From: Streptomyces clavuligerus
GTDB lineage: Bacteria; Actinomycetota; Actinomycetes; Streptomycetales; Streptomycetaceae
NCBI RefSeq assembly: GCF_005519465.1
Contig: NZ_CP027858.1
Span: 6,125,001-6,189,000 of the forward strand
Direction: 5' to 3'
DNA: 64,000 nt
Shown here: piece by piece, positions 17,734 to 27,100 of the stretch
Position numbering within the stretch: the stretch's first letter is position 1
Layout: each line of letters starts with the position of its first letter
Made by a program: the position numbers and the translations under genes
Notes under the pieces: generated by a model
Database searches by the model: none
Told to the model about the DNA's origin: nothing
Seen by the model: only the letters and a program-made list of their open reading frames with translations

Positions 17734-19548
17734 ATGCGCCCCGAACGGATCTCCTGGACACCACCGCCCGCCTCCCCCGACCAGCCCCCGGTCGAGCTGG
17801 GGCGGATTCTGCGGCTCTTCACCCCCTACCGGGGCCGGCTCGCGCTCGTCGCCCTGCTGGTCGTCGCCTCCGCGCTGGTCTCGGTCGCCTCCCCGTTCCT
17901 GCTGCGGGAGATCCTGGACACCGCGATCCCCGAGGGCCGCACCGGGCTGCTGGGGCTGCTCGCCCTCGGCATGATCCTCATCGCGGTGCTCACCGGTGTC
18001 CTCGGGGTGCTCCAGACCCTGATCTCCACCACCGTCGGCCAGCGGGTGATGCACGATCTGCGGACCGCGGTCCACGCCCGGCTCCAGCGCATGTCGCTCG
18101 CCTTCTTCACCAGGACCCGCACCGGCGAGGTCCAGGCGCGGATCGCCCACGACATCGGCGGGATGCAGTCGACCGTGACCTCGACGGTGACCTCCCTGGT
18201 CGCCAATCTGACGGCGGTGATCGCCACCGTCGTCGCCATGGTCGCCCTGGACTGGCGGCTGACGCTCGTCTCCCTGCTGTTGCTGCCGCTGTTCGTCGCC
18301 ATCAGCCGCCGGGTGGGCCGCGAGCGCGAGAGGATCACGTCCCAGCGGCAGCGGCAGCTCGCCGTGATGGCGGCCACCGTCACCGAGTCCCTGTCCGTGA
18401 GCGGCATCCTGCTCGGCCGCACCATGGGCCGCACGGACGCGCTCACCCGCTCGTTCACCGAGGAGTCGGAACGACTGGTGGAGCTGGAGGTGCGCGCCGG
18501 TACGGCGGGCCGCTGGCGGATGTCCGTCATCGGGATCGTGATGGCGGCGATGCCCGCGCTCCTCTACTGGGCGGCGGGTCTCGCCCTCCACCAGGGAGGG
18601 GCGCCCCTGTCCCTGGGCACACTGGTGGCTTTCATCACCCTTCAGCAGGGTCTGTTCCGGCCCACCGTGAGTCTGCTGTCCACCGGCGTGGACCTCCAGA
18701 CCTCACTGGCGCTCTTCCGCCGCATCTTCGAGTATCTGGACCTGCCCGTGGACATCACCGAGCCCGCCGTGCCGGTGCCGCTGGAACGGGTACGGGGCGA
18801 GGTCCGCTTCGAGAACGTCTCCTTCGCCTACGGCCCCGGGCAGCCCCGGCCCACCCTCGACGGCATCGACCTCACCGTCCCGGCGGGCGCGAGCCTCGCG
18901 ATCGTCGGCGCGACCGGCTCGGGCAAGTCCACCCTCGGCCATCTCGTACCGAGGCTGTACGACGTGACGGGCGGCAGGGTCGCACTCGACGGCGTGGACG
19001 TGCGCGACCTCGACTTCGCCACCCTCGCGGGCGCGGTGGGCGTGGTCACCCAGGAGACCTGTCTCTTCCACGCCTCCGTGGCCGACAACCTCCGTTTCGC
19101 CCGCCCCGGCGCCAGTGACGAGGAGATCGTGGCGGCGGCGCGCGCCGCCCAGATACACGACCACATCGCCGGGCTGCCGGACGGCTACGACACCCTGGTG
19201 GGGGAGCGGGGCCACCGCTTCTCCGGCGGCGAGAAACAGCGCATCGCCCTGGCGCGGACCATACTGCGTGACCCGCCCGTCCTCATCCTGGACGAGGCGA
19301 CCAGCGCACTGGACACCCGTACCGAGCACGCCGTCCAGGAGGCGATCGACGCCCTGTCGGCGGGCCGGACCACCCTCACGATCGCCCATCGGCTCTCCAC
19401 GATCCGGGACGCGGACGAGATCGTCGTCCTGGACGCGGGCCGGGTGGCCGAACGGGGCACCCATGCCGAGCTGCTGGCGCTCGACGGCCGGTACGCGGCG
19501 CTGACCAGGGCGGACGCGAGGGCGGAGGAGCCGCAGGGGTCGGTGTGA
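17734..19548 (+). CDS. ABC transporter, fused membrane and ATPase domains (exporter)
   Basis: A 604-aa half-transporter of the ABCB/MsbA type, working as a homodimer or heterodimer in the cytoplasmic membrane. The N-terminal six-helix membrane domain spans about residues 35-320. The nucleotide-binding domain has Walker A GATGSGKST, signature FSGGEKQRIALA, Walker B VLILDEATSALD and the switch His in TIAHRLST. ATG 17734 follows AAGGAG. Transcribed divergently from the FkbH-like gene at the edge of the cluster, it is a reasonable exporter or self-resistance pump for the lipidic product. The substrate is inferred. Confidence 0.93.
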   Translation: MRPERISWTPPPASPDQPPVELGRILRLFTPYRGRLALVALLVVASALVSVASPFLLREILDTAIPEGRTGLLGLLALGMILIAVLTGVLGVLQTLISTTVGQRVMHDLRTAVHARLQRMSLAFFTRTRTGEVQARIAHDIGGMQSTVTSTVTSLVANLTAVIATVVAMVALDWRLTLVSLLLLPLFVAISRRVGRERERITSQRQRQLAVMAATVTESLSVSGILLGRTMGRTDALTRSFTEESERLVELEVRAGTAGRWRMSVIGIVMAAMPALLYWAAGLALHQGGAPLSLGTLVAFITLQQGLFRPTVSLLSTGVDLQTSLALFRRIFEYLDLPVDITEPAVPVPLERVRGEVRFENVSFAYGPGQPRPTLDGIDLTVPAGASLAIVGATGSGKSTLGHLVPRLYDVTGGRVALDGVDVRDLDFATLAGAVGVVTQETCLFHASVADNLRFARPGASDEEIVAAARAAQIHDHIAGLPDGYDTLVGERGHRFSGGEKQRIALARTILRDPPVLILDEATSALDTRTEHAVQEAIDALSAGRTTLTIAHRLSTIRDADEIVVLDAGRVAERGTHAELLALDGRYAALTRADARAEEPQGSV

Positions 19549-19632
19549 GCCGGGGCCTCCCGGGCCTCCAGGGTTTCTGGGCCTCCCGGGGTTCCGGGGC
19601 TTCCGGCGCTTTCGGGGCTTTCCCGTGAGGGA
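19549..19632. repeat. GC-rich imperfect tandem repeat between convergent genes
   Basis: The 84 bp between the ABC exporter and the flavoprotein gene are made of imperfect 11-14 bp units of the type GGGCCTCCCGGG / GGGGCTTCCGG / GGGGCTTTCC. It may act as a bidirectional termination zone; no simple hairpin with a T-run is present. Confidence 0.5.
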
Positions 19633-20835
19633 TCAGACCGCCGGGACCGGGTCGGACACGGACACCCTTACGGGTGCGGGTGCGGGTGCGGGCACCGGCG
19701 GGGGCGAGGGCTCGCGGGCGAGCAGCCGCCGGATCTCCCGGACGGCGGCGCGCCCGGCCCGGTTGGCGCCGACGGTGGAGGCGGAGGGCCCGTACCCCAC
19801 GAGATGTATCCGCTCGTCGCGCGCCGCACGCGTGCCCTCCATCCGGATGCCGCCGCCGGGCTCCCGCAGCCCGAGCGGTGCGAGATGGTCGATCACGGCC
19901 CGGAAGCCCGTGGCCCAGAGGATCACATCGGCCTCGACCGTCCGGCCGTCGGCCCACACCGCGCCGGTGGGGGTGATCCGTTCGAACATCGGCAGCCGGT
20001 CCAGGACACCGTCGGCCCGCGCCTGCCGCACGGCGTCGTTGAGCGGCAGGCCGGTCACCGAGACCACACTGCGCGGCGGCAGCCCCTGCCGCACCCGCTC
20101 CGCCACCAGGGCCACGGCCGCGCGCCCCGCGCCCTCGTCGAAGGGGCCCTCGACGAAGACCGGGGGCCTGCGGGTGACCCAGGTGGTCCCGGCGGCCAGC
20201 GGCGCGATCTCCATCAGATGCTGGGTCCCGGAGGCGCCGCCGCCCACCACGATCACCCGCTGACCGGCGAACTCCTCGGGCCCCCGGTAGTCGGCGGTGT
20301 GGAGCTGCCGCCCGCGGAAGGTCTCCTGCCCGGGGTAGCGGGGCCAGAAGGGCCGGTCCCAGGTGCCGGTGGCGTTGATCAGGGCGCGGGCCGACCAGTC
20401 GCCGTCGGAGGTGGCGACGAGCAGCCGCCCGTCCCCGTCCCCGTTCCCGTCCCGGCGGTCCTGCCGCACGGACTGCACGGACCGCGCGGACTGCGCGGAT
20501 CGCACCGACCGCACGTCGACCGGGCGGCGCACGCGCAGGGCGAAGCGTTCCTCGTACGCCCGGAAGTACTCCCCGATCACCTCGGACGCGGGCCGGGAGG
20601 CGTCCGCGCCGGTCAGCTCCATGCCGGGCAGTGTGTACAGCCCGTGCACCCGGCCGAAGGTCAGCGAGGGCCAGCGGAACTGCCAGGCGCCCCCGGCGCG
20701 GGGCGCGTGGTCGAGCACGACGAAGTCATGGCCGGGGACCAGGCCCGCCCGCCGCAGATGGTAGGCGGCGGACAGCCCCGCCTGCCCGGCCCCGACGACG
20801 ACCACGTCCACCGCGCGCACCCCAGATTCGTTCAC
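19633..20835 (-). CDS. FAD-dependent monooxygenase/oxidoreductase, FMO-like
   Basis: A 400-aa two-dinucleotide-binding flavoprotein. The FAD Rossmann motif is VVVVGAGQAGLSAAYHL at the N-terminus, and the NAD(P)H motif is VIVVGGGASGTQHL around residue 190. WATGFRAVIDHL near residue 330 corresponds to the ATGF motif of flavin monooxygenases and ferredoxin-reductase-like proteins. A low-complexity insert of repeated Arg-Ser-Val/Ala-Gln (about residues 108-125) looks like recent repeat expansion. It starts 7 nt after the HglS-like gene, making it the third gene of a leftward operon. The substrate is unknown; an N-hydroxylating or oxygenating step on an amino-acid-derived compound is possible. Confidence 0.82.
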   Translation of the reverse strand: MNESGVRAVDVVVVGAGQAGLSAAYHLRRAGLVPGHDFVVLDHAPRAGGAWQFRWPSLTFGRVHGLYTLPGMELTGADASRPASEVIGEYFRAYEERFALRVRRPVDVRSVRSAQSARSVQSVRQDRRDGNGDGDGRLLVATSDGDWSARALINATGTWDRPFWPRYPGQETFRGRQLHTADYRGPEEFAGQRVIVVGGGASGTQHLMEIAPLAAGTTWVTRRPPVFVEGPFDEGAGRAAVALVAERVRQGLPPRSVVSVTGLPLNDAVRQARADGVLDRLPMFERITPTGAVWADGRTVEADVILWATGFRAVIDHLAPLGLREPGGGIRMEGTRAARDERIHLVGYGPSASTVGANRAGRAAVREIRRLLAREPSPPPVPAPAPAPVRVSVSDPVPAV

Positions 20836-20842
20836 GCTTCTA

Positions 20843-22240
20843 CTAACTCGGGGAGGGGTCGAGATCTTCCCGGTCCTGTCGTACGAGGTCCTGCTGTCCG
20901 AGATCCTGTCGTCCGATGGCCGCGCAGGCGTCCCGCAGCGAACGGCGCTGCTCCTCCTCGTACAGCGCGAAGGGGTCGTACACCGGGCGCTCCAGCACGC
21001 CGGAGAGCCAGTCGAGGTCGTGGGGGGTGCCGTCGGCGGAGGTGTCGCGGGTGCCCTCGTCGGTGAGGTTCGACTGGAAGATCCCGGCGGCGGAACGGGG
21101 CAGGAAGTCCTCGTAGACGATGGGGTGGGTGGTCAGCAGGCCGCTGTCGAGCAGCCCGCGCAGATCGCGGGGGGCTCCGTCCGCACACGGCCCTGTGCCC
21201 ACGCGCGGCTCCGCGGCCTGGAAGCGGAAGAAGCCGAACCCCTCCAGGGCGAGGTCCCGCTCGGTGGCGGGGAAACGCCCCTCCCACACCGTGGCGGGCT
21301 CGCCGATCAGCTCGTCGTAGCGCGCCCGTCCCGCCCGGGTCAGGGCGATGCCCCGGGCCTCCACCTCGCCGAACCGCACCCGCAGGGTGCCCGCGCGGAC
21401 GCTTCCGTCGGCCTCCCGGAACCGCCGGGGTTCGGCCAGGGCGCGGAACGAGGTCTGCCGCAGCAGGACATCGGGCCCCGCCCACCGCGGCGGCCCCTGA
21501 ATCCGGTCGATCATGGTGACGCCCCGCTCGGTCATCCGGCGGTACAGCTCGTCGATGTCCAGAACCCGGGGGGTCAGATGGTTGACATGGGTACGGGAGA
21601 CACCGCCGATGTCGGCGGCGACGGAGGAGACCCGCTCCAGCTCGCCGTACCAGGCCCGGTCCACCGGCTCCGGGGACAGCTCGAACGCCGCGACCGCCAG
21701 CGTGAGGAACCGTTCGGCGGGCCCGTCCTCCAGCCCGCCGTCCCGCTCCGCCCGCCCGGCCAGCTCCAGCAGCTCCGGCGGGAACAGCTCACGCCGCCCG
21801 AGGAACGTCCCGAGCCGCCGTTCCAGGTCCGCGTCGAAGAAACGGCGGTCCGCCGTCGTCAGCATCGAGGTGAAGACCCGGAACGGGTTGCGCTCCAGCT
21901 CGTCGGCGTCCAGCGGGCGGAAGGCCGTGGACACCACCGGTACGGAACTGGCCGCCGCCTCCCGCAGATCGTAGAAGCCCACCGGCCGCATCCCGAGCGC
22001 GGCGAAGATCTGCGCGGCCTGCCGCAGCTCGTGCGGGGTGCCCACCCGGATGGCCCCGTGCCGCTCCGCGGTCACCCGTTCGATCCCGCCGAGCCGCCCG
22101 CTGTGCCCGTCCCGGGCGGCCACCTCGCGGTTGATCCCGTGCGCCACCTCCACGAGGGTGGTGTACGCGGGGACCTCGGCTCCGTACATCGCGGAGAGCC
22201 GGAGGGCGAACGCCGCCCGCAGCTCCCAAGTCGCCTTCAT
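20843..22240 (-). CDS. hglS: 2-oxoadipate dioxygenase/decarboxylase (HglS family, DUF1338)
   Basis: A 465-aa member of the family that converts 2-oxoadipate to D-2-hydroxyglutarate and CO2 with O2 and Fe(II) (known for Pseudomonas putida HglS). Recognisable elements are VEVAHGINREV, RHGAIRVGTPHEL with a likely metal His, the SRTHVNHLTPRV segment with candidate ligands, and FGEVEARGIALT, where a Glu ligand is expected. The ATG at 22240 starts a protein of the usual family length. It lies 13 nt after a DAO-family oxidase and 7 nt before an FMO-like gene. The operon therefore looks like a branch of lysine/pipecolate/aminoadipate catabolism. Confidence 0.85.
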   Translation of the reverse strand: MKATWELRAAFALRLSAMYGAEVPAYTTLVEVAHGINREVAARDGHSGRLGGIERVTAERHGAIRVGTPHELRQAAQIFAALGMRPVGFYDLREAAASSVPVVSTAFRPLDADELERNPFRVFTSMLTTADRRFFDADLERRLGTFLGRRELFPPELLELAGRAERDGGLEDGPAERFLTLAVAAFELSPEPVDRAWYGELERVSSVAADIGGVSRTHVNHLTPRVLDIDELYRRMTERGVTMIDRIQGPPRWAGPDVLLRQTSFRALAEPRRFREADGSVRAGTLRVRFGEVEARGIALTRAGRARYDELIGEPATVWEGRFPATERDLALEGFGFFRFQAAEPRVGTGPCADGAPRDLRGLLDSGLLTTHPIVYEDFLPRSAAGIFQSNLTDEGTRDTSADGTPHDLDWLSGVLERPVYDPFALYEEEQRRSLRDACAAIGRQDLGQQDLVRQDREDLDPSPS

Positions 22241-22253
22241 GATGACTCCTGTC

Positions 22254-23426
22254 TCAGATGATGTGGGCCTCCGGACGCGGGGTGCCGCCGCCCGCCCGGA
22301 ACCGGTCCGCCGACAGCGGGCCGACGTCCACGAACGGCCGGTGCCCCAGCAGCAGATCGCGCATGATCTCACCGACCGCGGGCGCCTGGAGGAAGCCGTG
22401 CCCGGAGAAGCCCGTGGCGTACCAGAAGCCGTCGACCTCCGGCGAGCGGCCGATCAGGGCATTGCGGTCGGGGGTCATCTCGTACAGCCCCGCCCAGCCG
22501 TGGCGCACCTCCAGCGCGGCCAGCGCGGGCGCCCTGCGCCGGGCCGCCGCCCGGAACGGCTCCAGCCACTCCCTGCTGAACCCCCGTCCGAAGCCCGCCT
22601 CCTGCCGGGGGTCGGAGAAGCCGAGGGCGAGGCCCCTGGCCCCGTCGCCGTGGAAGTACAGCGTCGAACCGAGGTCGAGGGTGAACGGGATTCTCGGCGG
22701 CGCGGGGGAGAGGGGCCCGGTGAAACCGATCTGCCGCCGCAACGGGGTCACCGGCAGCTCCACACCCGCGAACGCCCCGACCGCCGCCGACCAGGCCCCG
22801 GCGGCGCAGACCACCGCACCCGTGCGGACCGCTCCGCGCTCCGTGCGCACCGCCCGTACGGCCCCGTCCGCCACCTCGATCCCGGTCACCGCGCACCGGG
22901 TCCACACCCGCGCGCCCAGCCGCCGCGCGGCCTCCAGATAGCCCCGGACCGCCGCGGGTGGCAGGGCCTGACCGTCCGCAGGGGAGTACGCGGCGGCCAG
23001 CAGGCCGTCCGGCCCCGCATAGGGACACAGCTCCCGCGCCTCCCGCGGCCCCACGATCCTGCTGTCCACCCCGAGCGCGCGCTGCACACCCACCGCGCGC
23101 TCGCACAGCTCCACCTCCTCCTCGGTGCCGAGCAGAAAGAGATAGCCGGTGCTGTCCACCCCGACCTCGGCCCCGGGCCGGGCGGCGAACTCCCGCCACG
23201 CCTCCAGACTCCGCTGCCCCAGCGCGATGTTCAGGGGGTCCGAGAACTGTGCCCGGATGCCCCCGATCGGTTTCCCCGACGACCCGGAGCCCGGCTCGTC
23301 GCGCTCCACCACCAGAACGTCCCCCGCCCCGGCCTCGACCAGATGGAACGCGACCGACGCGCCGACCACACCCCCACCGACCACCACGACATCCGCGCCC
23401 GCCGCCCCCGGACCACCCTGCCCCAT
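22254..23426 (-). CDS. FAD-dependent oxidoreductase, glycine/D-amino-acid oxidase (DAO) family
   Basis: A 390-aa flavoenzyme with the N-terminal FAD-binding motif VVVVGGGVVGASVAFHL, a DAO-type middle domain, and the C-terminal motif ATGFSGHGFLQAPAVGEIM. It probably oxidises a secondary or alpha-amino acid such as sarcosine, proline or pipecolate. Followed after 13 nt by the HglS-like gene, it could be the pipecolate or aminoadipate oxidase that feeds 2-oxoadipate to that enzyme. Substrate choice is inference from the operon; the family assignment is secure. Confidence 0.87.
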   Translation of the reverse strand: MGQGGPGAAGADVVVVGGGVVGASVAFHLVEAGAGDVLVVERDEPGSGSSGKPIGGIRAQFSDPLNIALGQRSLEAWREFAARPGAEVGVDSTGYLFLLGTEEEVELCERAVGVQRALGVDSRIVGPREARELCPYAGPDGLLAAAYSPADGQALPPAAVRGYLEAARRLGARVWTRCAVTGIEVADGAVRAVRTERGAVRTGAVVCAAGAWSAAVGAFAGVELPVTPLRRQIGFTGPLSPAPPRIPFTLDLGSTLYFHGDGARGLALGFSDPRQEAGFGRGFSREWLEPFRAAARRRAPALAALEVRHGWAGLYEMTPDRNALIGRSPEVDGFWYATGFSGHGFLQAPAVGEIMRDLLLGHRPFVDVGPLSADRFRAGGGTPRPEAHII

Positions 23427-23511
23427 GCGCGCCGCCCGTCCTGTCCGTCCGGTCTTCCTGCCCGCCGTGCGCCCGTGTCGCACGGCCTCCCGCTCGGGGG
23501 AGGATGCCCGC

Positions 23512-23898
23512 ATGGCACCCTTCACCACCCGACTGCTCACCCTCACCACCGGCACCGAGGAAACGGTCATCGACCTCACCGCCGCCTGCGAGGACTTCCT
23601 CCGCTCCACGGCCGAGGCCCGCGACGGCCTCCTCAACGTCTTCACCCCGCACGCCACCACCGGCATCGCCCTGATCGAAACCGGCGCCGGCAGCGACCAC
23701 GACCTCCTCACCGCGCTCCACACCCTCCTCCCGGCCGACGACCGCTGGCAACACCGCCACGGCACCCCGGGCCACGGCCGCGACCACGTCCTCCCGGCCC
23801 TGGTGCCGCCGCATGCCACGCTTCCTGTCCTCGGGGGGCGTCTTGAGCTGGGGATGTGGCAGTCGGTGTGCCTCGTGGAGTCAAGGGGTAGCAACTGA
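23512..23898 (+). CDS. yjbQ: YjbQ-family protein with displaced C-terminus (integration target)
   Basis: A YjbQ/UPF0047 protein; the family has thiamine-phosphate synthase side activity in E. coli. Conserved motifs are FTPHATTGIALIE, DHDLL and GTPGHGRDHVLPALV with the metal/active-site His residues. The frame runs normally to GMWQSVCLV and then ends abruptly with ESRGSN. The expected ending, DTNVDNAERQVRLSFLG, is found at 44761-44814, right before a strong terminator. Joining codon 122 (ends at 23877) to 44761 gives a normal 139-aa YjbQ. The gene is therefore interrupted at its 3' end by about 20.9 kb of accessory DNA. The shortened product may still fold, since only the last strand is replaced. 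Confidence 0.88.
   Translation: MAPFTTRLLTLTTGTEETVIDLTAACEDFLRSTAEARDGLLNVFTPHATTGIALIETGAGSDHDLLTALHTLLPADDRWQHRHGTPGHGRDHVLPALVPPHATLPVLGGRLELGMWQSVCLVESRGSN
23877..23893. repeat. Left junction of the inserted island in yjbQ (attL-like)
   Basis: The coding sequence departs from the yjbQ consensus at the short shared core GGA (23877-23879). The element side begins GTCAAGGGGTAGC (from 23880), and the reverse complement of its CAAGGGGTAGC part nearly matches GCTACCCTTG just before the right junction (44727-44736). This could be a pair of inverted recombinase arm sites. No intact integrase gene is present. Confidence 0.55.
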
Positions 23899-24111
23899 GA
23901 CAACCCGTACGGCATGTCGCACGTAAGGCTGGTGCCGTTCTGCCGGCCATATTCGGCCAGGGCATCGCCACGGCCGGGTGTGTCAGGCGAAGACGGATGC
24001 ACGCGACCAGTTGTCGAGAGCCATCGGCTTCGGATCCGGGCGGTGTCGGCTGGCGCAGGGATGCGGTGGGCCCAGGCGTGTAGTGGCTGTGGGGGATGGA
24101 TCGGTTGCACC

Positions 24112-27100
24112 TCACAGCCGGTAGGCGAAGCGGAGCGCGCCACCCTCCTCGCGGTAGAGCCCCCGACCGCGCTCGCTGAACGGATTCGGCAGCATTCGCA
24201 CCTGCCGGTGCTCCGCGTTCAGTACCGAGGTCACTACCAGGATCCGCCAGCGGTCACTGCCGCTGTACTTCTGCGCCGCCCGTACCTCGGTTTCGCCGAG
24301 CTCGATCTGCCCGCCCGGCCCCTGGGTGGCCTTGACCTCGTACAACCGCGGACTCCTGCCGGAGCCGACCTTGAAGTCGTAGCCGAGGCTGTCGTCTCCG
24401 GCGGGCCCGGGGAAGATGTGGGCCCGGTTGCCGGAGACCCAACTCGTCTCGTCGGTCGCCCGGTCCTGCTCGCGAAGCCATTGGTACGCGTACCACTCGC
24501 CCACGAATCCGATCGCCGAGCGCTGGGCCGACGACAGCCCGCGTTCCCCGTCGACGCGCATGCCGGGCCGGCCACCCGAGGAGCCGGTCGCCCTCCGGGG
24601 CGGGATCGGCCTCAGCGCGGCCCAGCGCCTGCGGGCACTGCCGCTGGGGGGCAGGTCGGGTTGCAGAGCGCGGTGCAGCTCCGACGCCAGCTCGGTGAAG
24701 TCGCCTGACTCGATGTCGAAGTCCCGCTCACCAATAGAGATGATCCGCTTGCGCTTGGCCCGTTCGGCGCGGGCCTGCTCGGTGGCGTTCCGTACTCGGT
24801 CCAGCTCGGCGGGAGTGAGCCCGTGCGCCTGGGGCTCTGAGGAGGCAGCCATGCCGGCCGGCCACTGGCCCAGGGCCGCGAGCCAGCCGACGACATCGTC
24901 GGCCGAGAGCTCGCGGAAGTCGAGCGCGCCCGCCTCGTCCAGCAGGGCGGTGATCTCCTCTACGGCGGCCGCCTTCGCCAGCGCTGCGGGTAGCGGCCTT
25001 TTCGCGGCCTTGACCAGGGCGACCAGGTCGGGTGTTGTCTTGGCTACGATCGCGTGGTTGTGGCTGCGCAACCTGTCCATGGCGGCAAGCCGTTCGCCCT
25101 TGGTCGGGGCGCGCGCACTTAGACGGGCGGTGAGTGCCTGCTCGACGAGGGCCCGCAGGAGGCCGTCGTCGGCGGTGTCGACGGTGAATGCCCATTCTTC
25201 CGGAGCCGTGATCCATTTCAGGGAGCGGGTAGCGGGCCAGTCGGCGATGAGTCTACGGGCATCGAACTCTTCCCGACGGGCCCAGCGCAGCCGGTCGATG
25301 AGGACGCCGCGACCGAAATCCACGTGCCGACGTACGGCCTCGTTGTGGGCCTCCGCGTGGCTGATCGGGCGGTACTGGGGCGCAAGCCCTGCCAGAGTGC
25401 GGTTCAGGTCCGCGAAGTCGACTTTGGCCAGGGCCCGGAGGCCGTCGATATCTCGCGCGTTGCGCGCGGCCTCGATGAGCTGCGCGGCGGGCAGGGGAAG
25501 GGCGTCCGCGTACGGTGTGAGGCGGGCCAGGAACTCCCGGGCGTCGGCCGGAGCCGGGTCCGTGAGCTCCCTCGCCTTGTCGGCGCCGAGGGCGTGTACG
25601 AGGAAGGGGTGGCAGCGCTCCAGTACGCCCGTGAGGGACCCGTCCAGGCGGTGAGCGGTCTCTCTGACCTGGTGGACGGAGAGATCGAGCACCGCCGCGA
25701 GCTGCCGCTCGGTCGGCTCTTCGAGGGATGCGTGCCCCCGCTCCAGCTCGCGGGCGGCGAGCTTGAGCGGGACGGTGTACTCCGGACGGTCCAGGACCTG
25801 GCTGACTGCGTAGCCGATCCGGGCCACGAAGTCCCAGGAAAGGGGCAGGTCCGGGGTGAGGATCAGAGGGTGGGCGGGGTCGGGTAGAGGGAGCATGCCG
25901 TCCTGCCGTTCCGGGAGTTCCACGGCGGCTCCGTCGAGGGTGATCTTCAGCGAGACGTAGCGGTGGATACGGACTCGGCGGACGGCGGCGACGAAATCGG
26001 TGAGCTCGGCGTCGGTCGGGCGGCTGCCACGGGGCGGATGGTCGGCCAGGACGCCCACCGCGAGTGGAAGCCAGGGTAGCTCGTCGACGAGCGGTGTTCC
26101 GAGCCCTTCGGTAGTGCCGGAGGTTCCGACGACGGTAGTGCCGGAGGTGCTGACGATTTCGACCGACAGGTCAGCGTCGTCGGCGTGCCGTATCGCGTCC
26201 GGGCAGCGGTGGCGGAGGATGCCGGCGACTTCAGCCGCCGCCCCCGGAACCACGAGCAGCGGAAGCTTGAGCTCCCTGGCCAGGCGTGCCTTCAGATGGT
26301 TCCGATCCCCGGTGACGTACAGCCGTACTGAGCCGTCGAGGAGCGTAGCGAAGTCGACCGCGATGAGCTTCTTACCCCGCTCTGCGAGCAGGGCCGAGCC
26401 GATGAGCGGCTCGATCGAGGCCGTCTGCGCGGCCAGGTTCTGCCAGGCGCGCTCGTTAGCCCGCTGAAGGGCGGGCCGGTCCCCGTCGTCCACGGCATCC
26501 GACTTCACCAGCTCGCCCAGGGTGGCGATGAGCCGGGCGCTGTCCCTGTGGTCGCCCCAGGTCGGCAACCCGGCATCGCGCAGCCGTCGCAGGACCTGAT
26601 CGTCCTCCAGCAGGGAGCGGAGCTCCCGCAGGACGGTCGGGGCGAAGGCCGGCTCCTGCTCAAGGGTCGAGGGGGCATGCCACGCTTCGTCCGGCCGGAC
26701 GAAGCGGATGGTGCCGCCACGGCCTCGCACCGGGAGCCAGCGCTGGCCGCGGATGAAGGCGGACAGAGGGGTCGGGACGTACTGCGTATCCTTGTTGCCC
26801 GTCCGGTCCCGGTTCCAGACGCTGGTGAGGTGAGTGTTGTTCCACCGGGCCAGGCCGTGCAGGACCAGTCGTGCATAGGCGATCCTGCCCGGTTTGCTCA
26901 GCCGCCCGGCGACGTCCTGGCCCGGTAGCCGGAACGCGGGGGTTCCGACGTACGGGGTGTACGGATGTGCGACACGGCTCCTCGCGCGGTCGATGAACGG
27001 CCGCCACTGATCGGCGACCTCGTCAGACACCTTCGCCATGCTGATCAGTTTGCTCGTGGTGAGTGTGCCGCCCTCGGCCTGCGTCTCCGCGCCGGAGGAC

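Noticed and set aside
15414..19118. 1,234-aa open frame on the + strand spanning the FkbH antisense strand and the ABC gene in the wrong frame
   Set aside because: It conflicts with FkbH and ABC transporter motifs and has low-complexity composition.
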